This document shows positions 7,154 to 13,745 of a DNA stretch of 13,745 bases, in pieces. The notes beneath the pieces are model-generated. The model made no database searches. It was not told the origin of the DNA and saw only the letters and a list, made by a program, of their open reading frames with translations. The translations under genes were made by a program, and so were the position numbers. Every line of letters starts with the position of its first letter. Positions within the stretch are counted from its first letter, which is position 1. This DNA is from Microscillaceae bacterium (GTDB taxonomy: Bacteria; Bacteroidota; Bacteroidia; Cytophagales; Microscillaceae). Location: positions 1 to 13,745 of the forward strand of contig DMXI01000025.1 in assembly GCA_003483885.1 (NCBI GenBank), in the 5' to 3' direction.

Positions 7154-8845
7154 ATGCTCTCTCTCATTGTACTTTTGCCGCTGGCAGCGTGTGGATTATT
7201 ATTGTTGGTACCCAATCGCCAGGTTAGGCTCTTCAAGATTACCACGCTTCTGGTCACCGCAGTACAATTGGTCACCTCTATTTGGGCTTATGTGCAATTC
7301 GAAACAGGCAAAAAGCTTGTAGGAGTAGCCCAGCAATCTTCTTATCAATTTGTAGAAAAACTAGAATGGATTCGCCTTGATCTTGGCAGTTTTGGCCAAT
7401 TATCCATTGATTATTTTTTGGGAGTTGACGGTGTAGGCATTGCTATGATATTGCTCTCTTCGATTGTTATGTTCATTGGGGCAATTTCGTCCTGGAACAT
7501 TGATAAAAAGCAAAAAGGATATTTTTTATTGTATTTGTTGCTGAGTAGTAGTGTGCCTGGCTGTTTCGTAGCCCTGGATTTCTTCTTGTTTTATCTTTTC
7601 TTCGAGTTTATGCTCTTGCCCATGTATTTCCTGATTGGTATTTGGGGAGGAGTAAGACGAGAGTATGCTTCTATCAAATTCTTTATATATACCTTGGTGG
7701 GTTCGCTATTTATTTTGGTAGTAATGATTGTGTTGTACAACACAACCATAGATCCAGCCAAAACAGCCGTACAGCTCAAGCTCGCCACTAATACTTCTCA
7801 GGTATCGCCTCAAATGCTGGAAGAAGTTCAACAGAAACTCGCCAACCGACAAATTGCCCCTGAAAGCCAGGTACATACCTTTAATATGCTCCATATGATG
7901 GATCAGGCCAATTACAATACAGACGCGGTCATCCACCCCAAAAGCAAGTCAAGTTGGGCGGGATACTCACTCCGTTTTTGGGCTTTTCTGGCTTTGTTTA
8001 TTGGTTTTGCCATCAAGCTTCCAGTAGTTCCGGTACACACCTGGTTGCCCGATGCCCACGTAGAGGCTCCTACCGCTATTTCAGTAGTCTTGGCAGGTAT
8101 CCTGCTAAAAGTTGGGGGTTATGGACTCATTCGGATTACTTATAGTATTTTCCCCGATATGGCGCTGAGTTTTGCGGTGATTACTGGTTTCCTGGGGATG
8201 CTTTCTATTATTTATGGGGCACTCAATGCCTTGGCTATGAATGATTTAAAAAAGATGATTGCGTATTCTTCGGTATCGCACATGGGATTTGTCTTAATTG
8301 GGCTGGCATCGTTTACAGCAGAGGGCATCAACGGGGCTGTATTTCAAATGTTTAGCCACGGTATATTATCTGCCTTGTTGTTTTTATTAGTAGGTGTGCT
8401 CTATGACCGTACCCACGATCGTATGATTGAAAACTACCGCGGTTTGCTTACTCAAATGCCTTACTATGGGGTATTTGTAATGATTGCCTTTTTTGCTTCT
8501 TTGGGTTTGCCCGGGTTCTCCGGTTTTATCGGCGAGTTATTCACCATTTTGGGAGGTTTTGCCTCCAAACAATTACCTACCTGGATAGTAGTGGTAAGTA
8601 CTTTTGGTATTGTACTGGGTGCCGCTTATTTCTTATGGACGCTACAACGAATGTTTTTAGGAAAATTTTGGGTGAAAAACGAGCCTGATTGGCTACCAGA
8701 ATTAAAAACTTTGAATACAAGAGAGTGGACGATGCTCACAAGTTTGAGTTTGATAGCCCTTGTAACGGGTATTTTCCCACATTTTATTTTCAATCCAATG
8801 GCCGATACTGTGAGCCAGTTGGTCGCCCATTTTTTCAAATTTTAA
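7154..8845 (+). CDS. nuoM: NADH-quinone oxidoreductase subunit M (proton-pumping, MrpD-like)
   Basis: The protein has 563 residues, longer than the usual 480-510. It is one of the three antiporter-like subunits in the membrane arm of complex I. Key residues are visible: Glu151 in FFEFMLLPMYF (transmembrane helix 5 glutamate), Lys288 in AIKLPVVPVHTWLPDAHVEAP (central lysine), Lys319 in GILLKVGGYG, and Glu461 in GFSGFIGELF (helix 12 region). The hydrophobic start MLSLIVLLPLAACGLLLL is typical of NuoM and supports this ATG. The extra length comes mainly from a hydrophilic insertion of roughly 60-70 residues (about 199-268) between the helix ending YNTT and the WAFLALFIGFAIK helix. nuoN follows after 34 bases, so the two are co-transcribed from the consensus promoter just upstream. 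The usual preceding gene, nuoL, is absent: the neighbour is the divergent PurF-like gene. Confidence 0.96.
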   Translation: MLSLIVLLPLAACGLLLLVPNRQVRLFKITTLLVTAVQLVTSIWAYVQFETGKKLVGVAQQSSYQFVEKLEWIRLDLGSFGQLSIDYFLGVDGVGIAMILLSSIVMFIGAISSWNIDKKQKGYFLLYLLLSSSVPGCFVALDFFLFYLFFEFMLLPMYFLIGIWGGVRREYASIKFFIYTLVGSLFILVVMIVLYNTTIDPAKTAVQLKLATNTSQVSPQMLEEVQQKLANRQIAPESQVHTFNMLHMMDQANYNTDAVIHPKSKSSWAGYSLRFWAFLALFIGFAIKLPVVPVHTWLPDAHVEAPTAISVVLAGILLKVGGYGLIRITYSIFPDMALSFAVITGFLGMLSIIYGALNALAMNDLKKMIAYSSVSHMGFVLIGLASFTAEGINGAVFQMFSHGILSALLFLLVGVLYDRTHDRMIENYRGLLTQMPYYGVFVMIAFFASLGLPGFSGFIGELFTILGGFASKQLPTWIVVVSTFGIVLGAAYFLWTLQRMFLGKFWVKNEPDWLPELKTLNTREWTMLTSLSLIALVTGIFPHFIFNPMADTVSQLVAHFFKF

Positions 8846-8879
8846 TTATTAAACATTTACCCATTTAGATCGCTACTTC

Positions 8880-10436
8880 ATGTTTCCAAAAGCACTCATA
8901 GCCCAACTAAACCTTCAGTTAAACAATATTTTAGGGAGTTTGCAATACCTTGCTCCCGAATTGTTACTGGCGGGGTTATTTGTAGTGATCATTGTGGTGG
9001 ATCTCATTTTCTCGACGCGTTCATCGCTCAAAGCCCGGAAACAAGACGTGCTGTGGTGGATTACTTTGGCGGGGCTTGGAGTTGTTGTCTTATTGTTATT
9101 TGCCCAGCTCGACTTATTGGCCAAGCGCCCCATTCGAGGTCAAATCTTTCTAGGCTTGATCATTCCTGATGTGTACAGCATCAAATTCCGGTTGATTATT
9201 GCCTTTGCGGGTATTTTTACTTTGTTGATTTCCCGCAATTCCCGGTTGTTTGTTTCCCCTAATCCTTCCAAAACCTTTCGCTTTCAGGGAGAATATTATG
9301 CCATCTTGTTGGCCATGTTGCTGGGCTTGCACCTACTCACAATGACCGATCATTTACTCATGATTTATGTCTCCATTGAGTTGGTGTCGCTAAGTTCTTA
9401 CATTCTCACCATTTTGTATTTCCATAAAAAAGGCATCGAGGGCGCCTTGAAATACTTGCTTTTTGGTGCTTTTGCCTCGGGGCTTATGCTCTATGGCATG
9501 TCGTGGTTGTATGGGCTTAGTGGAGATTTATCTATAGCTAGTTTCCTGAATCAAATTAAGACTTCAGCTGCGTTGCTCAACAGTATAGCCGCGTTGCTGG
9601 TATTAGGTGGTATTTTGTTTAAAATATCAGCGGTTCCTTTTCATTTCTGGACACCCGATGCTTACCAAGCAGCCCCTACTCCAGTGGTGGCTTTTTTCTC
9701 AATAGCTCCTAAGGTAGCGCTTTTGATGGTGTTGGCTAAAGTAAGTGCCATACCTGCCACCTTACTCAATAGCGAGGCTTTTGATTTCTTCCGACAAATG
9801 ATTTTACTATTGGGAGTACTCGCCATTCTCACTGTATTGGTGGGTAATTTTACAGCATTGTGGCAACAAAACGTAAAAAGACTATTGGCCTACTCTACCA
9901 TTGCTCATGTAGGCGTTTTGCTCATGGGTATCATCGATTTGCGTGATGTCAAAATTATTCATTTGGGTTTCTATTTGGCTACCTACACTTTAATGACTTT
10001 TGGAGCCTTTTTGGCCATAGAAATGGTGGCCCGCAATTTTAAAGATGAAGAGAATCCTTATGCTTTAAAACACTATGCAGGCTTGGGTGCTCAAGCACCT
10101 TTGGTAGGAGTATGTATGGTTATTTTAATGATAGCCTTGACTGGTTTGCCACCCACAGTAGGTTTTCAGGCCAAGTTGTTTATTTTCTCGGGCTTGTGGG
10201 AAAACTACCAAATCCAAGGCTTTTCCGTCTATTTGTGGGCATTGATTGCTGGAATTTTTACCACGGCGGTTTCTTTGTTCTATTACTTGCGCATTCCATT
10301 CTTGATGTTCCTCAAAAATGGCGAACCCCGTAAGCTTACCTTCTCGCTGTTTGATCAAATTTTGTTAGTCGTTTTCTCAGCAGCAGTACTATTCCTTTTC
10401 TTCCGCGCCGATTGGTTGTTTGAGTGGTTGAAGTAG
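8880..10436 (+). CDS. nuoN: NADH-quinone oxidoreductase subunit N (proton-pumping, MrpD-like)
   Basis: This 518-residue polytopic membrane protein is the second antiporter-like complex I subunit in the pair. The family signature is clear. Glu167 lies in MIYVSIELVSLSSYIL, Lys191 in EGALKYLLFGAFASG, Lys248 in LFKISAVPFHFWTPDAYQAAP, Lys278 in SIAPKVALL, and Lys432 in GLPPTVGFQAKLFIF. These correspond to the buried acid-lysine chain of the proton channels. The NVKRLLAYSTIAHVG segment (331-345) matches the conserved helix after the central channel. The N-terminus has a slightly long amphipathic leader (about residues 1-22) before LAPELLLAGLFVVIIVVDL. The product inserts next to NuoM and NuoK in the membrane arm. 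It is the last gene of this unit: the next gene converges on it after 79 bases. Confidence 0.95.
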   Translation: MFPKALIAQLNLQLNNILGSLQYLAPELLLAGLFVVIIVVDLIFSTRSSLKARKQDVLWWITLAGLGVVVLLLFAQLDLLAKRPIRGQIFLGLIIPDVYSIKFRLIIAFAGIFTLLISRNSRLFVSPNPSKTFRFQGEYYAILLAMLLGLHLLTMTDHLLMIYVSIELVSLSSYILTILYFHKKGIEGALKYLLFGAFASGLMLYGMSWLYGLSGDLSIASFLNQIKTSAALLNSIAALLVLGGILFKISAVPFHFWTPDAYQAAPTPVVAFFSIAPKVALLMVLAKVSAIPATLLNSEAFDFFRQMILLLGVLAILTVLVGNFTALWQQNVKRLLAYSTIAHVGVLLMGIIDLRDVKIIHLGFYLATYTLMTFGAFLAIEMVARNFKDEENPYALKHYAGLGAQAPLVGVCMVILMIALTGLPPTVGFQAKLFIFSGLWENYQIQGFSVYLWALIAGIFTTAVSLFYYLRIPFLMFLKNGEPRKLTFSLFDQILLVVFSAAVLFLFFRADWLFEWLK

Positions 10437-10468
10437 GAGATTGGTTATTAAGCAATTATACAAATATT

Positions 10469-10490
10469 GTGATTCTTCTTTCAATCACCC
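10469..10490. terminator. Weak hairpin between nuoN and the converging gene
   Basis: GTGATT (10469-10474) pairs with AATCAC (10483-10488) around an 8-base loop in the 79-base convergent gap. It lacks a proper T tract in either direction, so it is at best a weak terminator. Confidence 0.25.
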
Positions 10491-10515
10491 CATTTATGAA
10501 CAATACTTGATACAA

Positions 10516-11391
10516 TCAATTGTTTGACAAACTGTTTTGTAGAGAAATGGCCATATCTTTTACAAACTTAAAATCTTTGGTAGACGGTACAAAAGCATAA
10601 ATAAATCCTTCATCAAACTCTAAATACCCATAAGTCGTAGGACTTAATTCAAATCTATAACGGGCACTCAAATAATTACTGATTTCTTCATCAGATAGGT
10701 TTGAGTAGTTCATCAACTGAGCCTTATTTACCAAAGTCAGCACAGGTGTTTGTTGCAAAAAACGTTGAAACTGTCTCCAATCAATGGGTGTTTCACCTTC
10801 GTCAGGATTAATCGTTTGCGTATACCATTTCTTTGAATCATCCGATGAAGTCGCTACATCAGGGTTAGCTGATACTAATACCAGCTGCTGTTGTTTGGCA
10901 AACGATTGCCAAAAATCAAGAGGAACTATCAGAGTGGCAAAAGTCTCTGACTCGCCATTCTTTGCCAGATACATTACATTGGCATATGTGGATGCTTGAT
11001 CAGAAGTGAATTTAATATACTGGATAAATTGATAAGGAATAAAAAATTTAGATTTGTAAAAAAGCCGGTAGTGTTCAAGGAACAAATGGTTTTCGGTGAA
11101 ATTGACAGACAGGGTTACCCTATTTTTAGCAAGTATATCTCCCACTCCCCACAATATAGCCAAACCAGTAGACACATACACCCCAAATGATACTTCTTGA
11201 AATAACTCTCCAAAAGATAACTTGGTATCTCCCAAAAAATAGGTAATGGCTATATACATCAAGGCCATACCTAATATTATTAGTGGGCTTATCCACGAAT
11301 ATACTAAGAGATCCTTTCTCAAATTTCTATAAAAAACCTTCTTAGCTTCTTTATTCTCAAACGTTTTAATCACTTTTTCTCGTTGTTGCAT
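10516..11391 (-). CDS. Two-helix membrane protein with cytosolic C-terminal domain, unknown function
   Basis: I do not recognise the family with certainty. From the ATG at 11391 the product has 291 residues: a basic, charged N-terminus (about 1-28), two hydrophobic segments (about 29-52 and 67-86), then about 200 soluble residues. The stretch after helix 2 (about 90-170: NRVTLSVNFTENHLFLEH and following, alternating beta-like pattern) recalls bacterial PH-like or YcxB-like domains, but this is a guess from pattern alone. The reading frame stays open to an ATG at 11430, which would add 13 residues and overlap the preceding dehydrogenase by 20 bases. I prefer 11391 because it leaves a clean 19-base gap and because the extra residues are just the dehydrogenase tail read in another frame. 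The gene is likely co-transcribed behind the GhrA-like gene, though no functional link is apparent. Confidence 0.66.
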   Translation of the reverse strand: MQQREKVIKTFENKEAKKVFYRNLRKDLLVYSWISPLIILGMALMYIAITYFLGDTKLSFGELFQEVSFGVYVSTGLAILWGVGDILAKNRVTLSVNFTENHLFLEHYRLFYKSKFFIPYQFIQYIKFTSDQASTYANVMYLAKNGESETFATLIVPLDFWQSFAKQQQLVLVSANPDVATSSDDSKKWYTQTINPDEGETPIDWRQFQRFLQQTPVLTLVNKAQLMNYSNLSDEEISNYLSARYRFELSPTTYGYLEFDEGFIYAFVPSTKDFKFVKDMAISLQNSLSNN

Positions 11392-11410
11392 TATTATGTT
11401 TTTTAAGGTA

Positions 11411-12331
11411 TCAATACCCCTTCGCCACATCTATCTGGTGCATTAATTCTTCTCCTTTGTTCAACCGTTGATAATTAGCTACCCATTGGGTTACGGCCTC
11501 TTCGGGGGTAGTTAAACTAGCACAATGGGGAGTCACGGTAATTTGAGAGTGCATCCAAAAAGGATGTTTTTTGGGTAAAGGCTCCTCACGAAACACATCC
11601 AGGCAAGCACCCGAAATTTGCCCTTGAGCAATGGCTTCTAGTAAATCTTCTTCTACCAAATGTTTTCCACGGGCCACATTGATCAGGTAAGTTCCTGATT
11701 TACAATGAGCAAATGTATTAGCATTAAGAATATTTTCGGTAGCGGGAGTCAATGGAAGCATGCATACCAATACGTCGGTTTTTTGCAAAAATGCGGGTAA
11801 TTGATCTTTGCCATAAAAATGTTGCAAACCATTGGTATCTTTTTGTGAGTTACTGTAGATAATTACCTCATACCCCAGGCACTGCAATACTTCGATTGTT
11901 TTTTGGGCCATTTTGCCGTAGCCCATAATGCCAATCGTTTTTTCCTGAAAGGTGGGCACTTTCCATTTTTGCTGCTGTTGGTTGGCCAATAAGTAAATCG
12001 AGCGTTGCTGGAAGTTCAACATAGCTTTGGTTACATAACGTGCCATATCAATTGCCAACTGTTCGCCCACGATTCGAGTCACAGGAATATCGACAGGAAG
12101 CCCCTGATCGGCCAATATGTGCTCTACTCCAGCTCCTAGCGAGCTTACCCACTGTAAATTGGGTAGGGTATTCAGGATTCCTTCGGGGTGGTTCCATAAG
12201 AGTGCATATTTCACTTTTTCGGGCTGTGGAATATCAGGATAGGTCCAAATTTCTAACTCGGGTAATTGGGCTTGAATTTGGTTTTTCCAGGCAGATAGGT
12301 TGCGGTTGGGCGCAATAAGAGCTAATGACAT
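11411..12331 (-). CDS. D-isomer 2-hydroxyacid dehydrogenase, GhrA-like glyoxylate/hydroxypyruvate reductase
   Basis: The protein has 306 residues, the normal length for GhrA (about 310). It is a cytosolic NAD(P)H enzyme expected to reduce glyoxylate or hydroxypyruvate. Landmarks in order are SLGAGVEHIL (64-73), the VGEQLAIDMARYV segment (88-100), and the Rossmann loop IGIMGYGKMAQ (133-143), in which the last glycine of GxGxxG is Ala142. The catalytic set follows: Arg221 in NVARG, Glu250 in LDVFREEPLP, and His269 in TPHCAS. The pattern fits the GhrA group better than SerA or lactate dehydrogenase because there is no C-terminal ACT domain and because of the SLGAGVEH and EEPLP sequences. The exact substrate and cofactor preference are not readable from the sequence. 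It is the first gene of a two-gene minus-strand unit and lies 65 bases from the divergent TPR gene. Confidence 0.87.
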   Translation of the reverse strand: MSLALIAPNRNLSAWKNQIQAQLPELEIWTYPDIPQPEKVKYALLWNHPEGILNTLPNLQWVSSLGAGVEHILADQGLPVDIPVTRIVGEQLAIDMARYVTKAMLNFQQRSIYLLANQQQQKWKVPTFQEKTIGIMGYGKMAQKTIEVLQCLGYEVIIYSNSQKDTNGLQHFYGKDQLPAFLQKTDVLVCMLPLTPATENILNANTFAHCKSGTYLINVARGKHLVEEDLLEAIAQGQISGACLDVFREEPLPKKHPFWMHSQITVTPHCASLTTPEEAVTQWVANYQRLNKGEELMHQIDVAKGY

Positions 12332-12396
12332 GGCTTTCCTTTTTTTTCGTTAAAATTATGGCTAAATTTCTTAAAAAACTAATCACTATTTACCCC

Positions 12397-13745
12397 ATGA
12401 AAAGATTAGGAAATTGTTTTTACAGCCTTATTATTACGTTTACATTCACAACGTTGAGTCTTACTTTATTGGCACAATCCAACAAAAAAGTAGATAGCCT
12501 GAAAAAGGTGCTCACAAAACTCAATAAAACTGATACAAACTACATCAAAACCCTGAATCAGTTGGCCTATCGTACTTTTATCAAAAGCCCAGAAAAAACG
12601 GTAGAGTATGCTCGAGAATCTATCCAATTGGCCAAAGACATCCAATACCTAAAAGGCGAAGCCGGTGGAGAACAAGTGTTTGCGATTGGACATGCGATCC
12701 AGGGTAAGTTTTCCGAAGCCAAGGTTCATTTTCTCAAAGCAGCCCAATTGTTTGAAAAAATCAAGGATGATGAAGGACTTGCTGGAGCCTACAATGGTTT
12801 GGGGAATGTGACCGCTGAACTCTCTCAGCTAGATGAATCAATCAAGTACTTAAATAAATCGCTCAATCTTTTCGAGAAGCTTGGGCAAAAAAACCGAGTA
12901 GCTTTGCTTTATAACAATATTGCTTCTACTTACGACGACCTAAAACAGAAAGATAAAGCCATTGAGTATTATGAAAAATCACTGAAAAAGTACCAAGAGA
13001 TTGGAGATGAAGGGGAAATAGCCCGGGTATATCAGAACTTGAATATTATGTTTTATGATAAAAAACAATACGCCAAGGCCAAAACTTATGCTCAGAAAGC
13101 CTTGAGTCTGTGGAAAAAGTTAGAAAATGAAGGTGAAATGGCGCTGTCATACAATAGTTTAGGTCTCATTTTTCAAAAAGAAAAACAGTACACCAAGGCA
13201 ATAGACTACCATAACAATGCCCTCGAGCTAATGTCGAAACTCAAACGAAAAAGTGGAATTGCTTATAGTTTAATGCACTTGGGGCTAGCTAATAAAAACA
13301 TTCAGAAATATCAAGAAGCTCAAGATTATTTCCAAAAAGCTTTGGTCTTGGCCAAGGAAATCAAACAAAAAACCTTATCCAAGGGCATTTATAAAAACCT
13401 ATTTCGCTTAGATAGTCTAAAGGGAAATTATCAAAACGCTTTGGGGCATTTAATAAAATCATACAAGCTGGAAAGAGAGATTTTTAACGAAAAACAAACT
13501 AAAGAAGCGGCTCGGCTAGCCACTAAATACGAAACTGAACGCAAAGATCGAGAAATTGCTCAGCAGGAGCTCACGATTAAAAACAATAACCTGGCTCTCA
13601 AACAACGTAATACGCAAATATTGGCACTCTTGGTAGTAGGAGCATTGCTATTGTTGTTTGCATTTAGTCTTTATCGAAGTCGTCGAAAACAATTCAAATT
13701 GAACTTGTTGTTATCAGACCAAAAAGAAGAAATAGAACAACAAGC
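12397..13745 (+). CDS. TPR-repeat sensor protein with one membrane helix, 3' end beyond window
   Basis: The frame is open from the ATG at 12397 to the end of the window (449 full codons). Residues 1-26 form a signal peptide (MKRLGNCFYSLIITF, hydrophobic core, LLAQ). About eight tetratricopeptide units with a 40-residue period cover roughly 49-368; recurring pieces are GLAGAYNGLGN, VALLYNNIAST, IARVYQNLNIM, MALSYNSLGLI and IAYSLMHLGLA. A charged coiled-coil-like segment (about 366-405) leads to one transmembrane helix (about 407-427), followed by RSRRK and a second helix (LSDQKEEIEQQ) at the cut. This is the architecture of Bacteroidota periplasmic-TPR sensors, whose cytoplasmic output is commonly a histidine kinase, a SpoIIE-type phosphatase, a LuxR-type DNA-binding domain or a nucleotide cyclase. 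Which applies cannot be seen. An in-frame ATG at 12358 would add 13 residues; 12397 is preferred because it gives a standard signal peptide. Confidence 0.87.
   Translation, partial: MKRLGNCFYSLIITFTFTTLSLTLLAQSNKKVDSLKKVLTKLNKTDTNYIKTLNQLAYRTFIKSPEKTVEYARESIQLAKDIQYLKGEAGGEQVFAIGHAIQGKFSEAKVHFLKAAQLFEKIKDDEGLAGAYNGLGNVTAELSQLDESIKYLNKSLNLFEKLGQKNRVALLYNNIASTYDDLKQKDKAIEYYEKSLKKYQEIGDEGEIARVYQNLNIMFYDKKQYAKAKTYAQKALSLWKKLENEGEMALSYNSLGLIFQKEKQYTKAIDYHNNALELMSKLKRKSGIAYSLMHLGLANKNIQKYQEAQDYFQKALVLAKEIKQKTLSKGIYKNLFRLDSLKGNYQNALGHLIKSYKLEREIFNEKQTKEAARLATKYETERKDREIAQQELTIKNNNLALKQRNTQILALLVVGALLLLFAFSLYRSRRKQFKLNLLLSDQKEEIEQQ

Noticed and set aside
10516..11430. Longer start for the two-helix membrane protein at 11430
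   Set aside because: It overlaps the dehydrogenase by 20 bases, and the 13 added residues are that gene's tail in another frame; the ATG at 11391 gives a clean gap.
12358..12396. Earlier in-frame ATG for the TPR protein
   Set aside because: It adds 13 residues before an already complete signal peptide. It remains possible but is less likely.
1..13745. CRISPR arrays, tRNA/rRNA genes, insertion sequences, phage or defence genes
   Set aside because: None was recognisable on either strand. The only short repeat array is the GAA heptad run, which lacks a CRISPR-like repeat-spacer layout.

Overview
The window looks like chromosome from a member of the Bacteroidota, most likely a Cytophagales-type (Microscilla-like) bacterium. 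Four things point that way. The genes lack Shine-Dalgarno sequences and start in A-rich context. One promoter matches the Bacteroidota TTTG / TAnnTTTG consensus. The PurF-like protein is of the long form I know from this phylum. A PadR gene sits next to a prefix-domain ABC permease, a pairing I associate with Cytophagales. The genus is an inference from recall, not from a search.

Layout from left to right. Positions 1-1083 hold the 3' part of a LYS1-like (saccharopine/alanine dehydrogenase superfamily) oxidoreductase, followed by a strong intrinsic terminator. Positions 1224-4211 are a two-gene unit: a PadR regulator and an 873-residue FtsX/MacB-type permease with an N-terminal permease prefix domain and no ATPase beside it. 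A convergent gap (4212-4313) contains a 42-bp array of six GAANNNN heptads and a weak hairpin. Positions 4314-4739 (minus) encode an unrecognised four-helix membrane protein. Positions 4908-6782 (minus) encode a 624-residue PurF-like protein whose mRNA ends at a clear terminator. A 371-bp AT-rich divergent region (6783-7153) carries promoters for both sides. Positions 7154-10436 are nuoM and nuoN, two proton-pumping subunits of complex I. On the minus strand, 12331-10516 is a GhrA-like 2-hydroxyacid dehydrogenase followed closely by a two-helix membrane protein of unknown function. Positions 12397 to the end are the 5' part of a secreted or membrane-anchored TPR sensor protein whose output domain lies beyond the window.

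The genes are mostly housekeeping metabolism and respiration, with two regulatory or envelope modules (PadR-permease and the TPR sensor). I saw no CRISPR array, tRNA, rRNA, insertion sequence, phage gene or recognisable defence system. I could not identify a clear undescribed multi-gene system. The items most worth a second look are the GAA heptad array, the ATPase-less PadR-permease pair, the divergent PRPP site of the long PurF paralog, and the separation of nuoM-nuoN from the other nuo genes.
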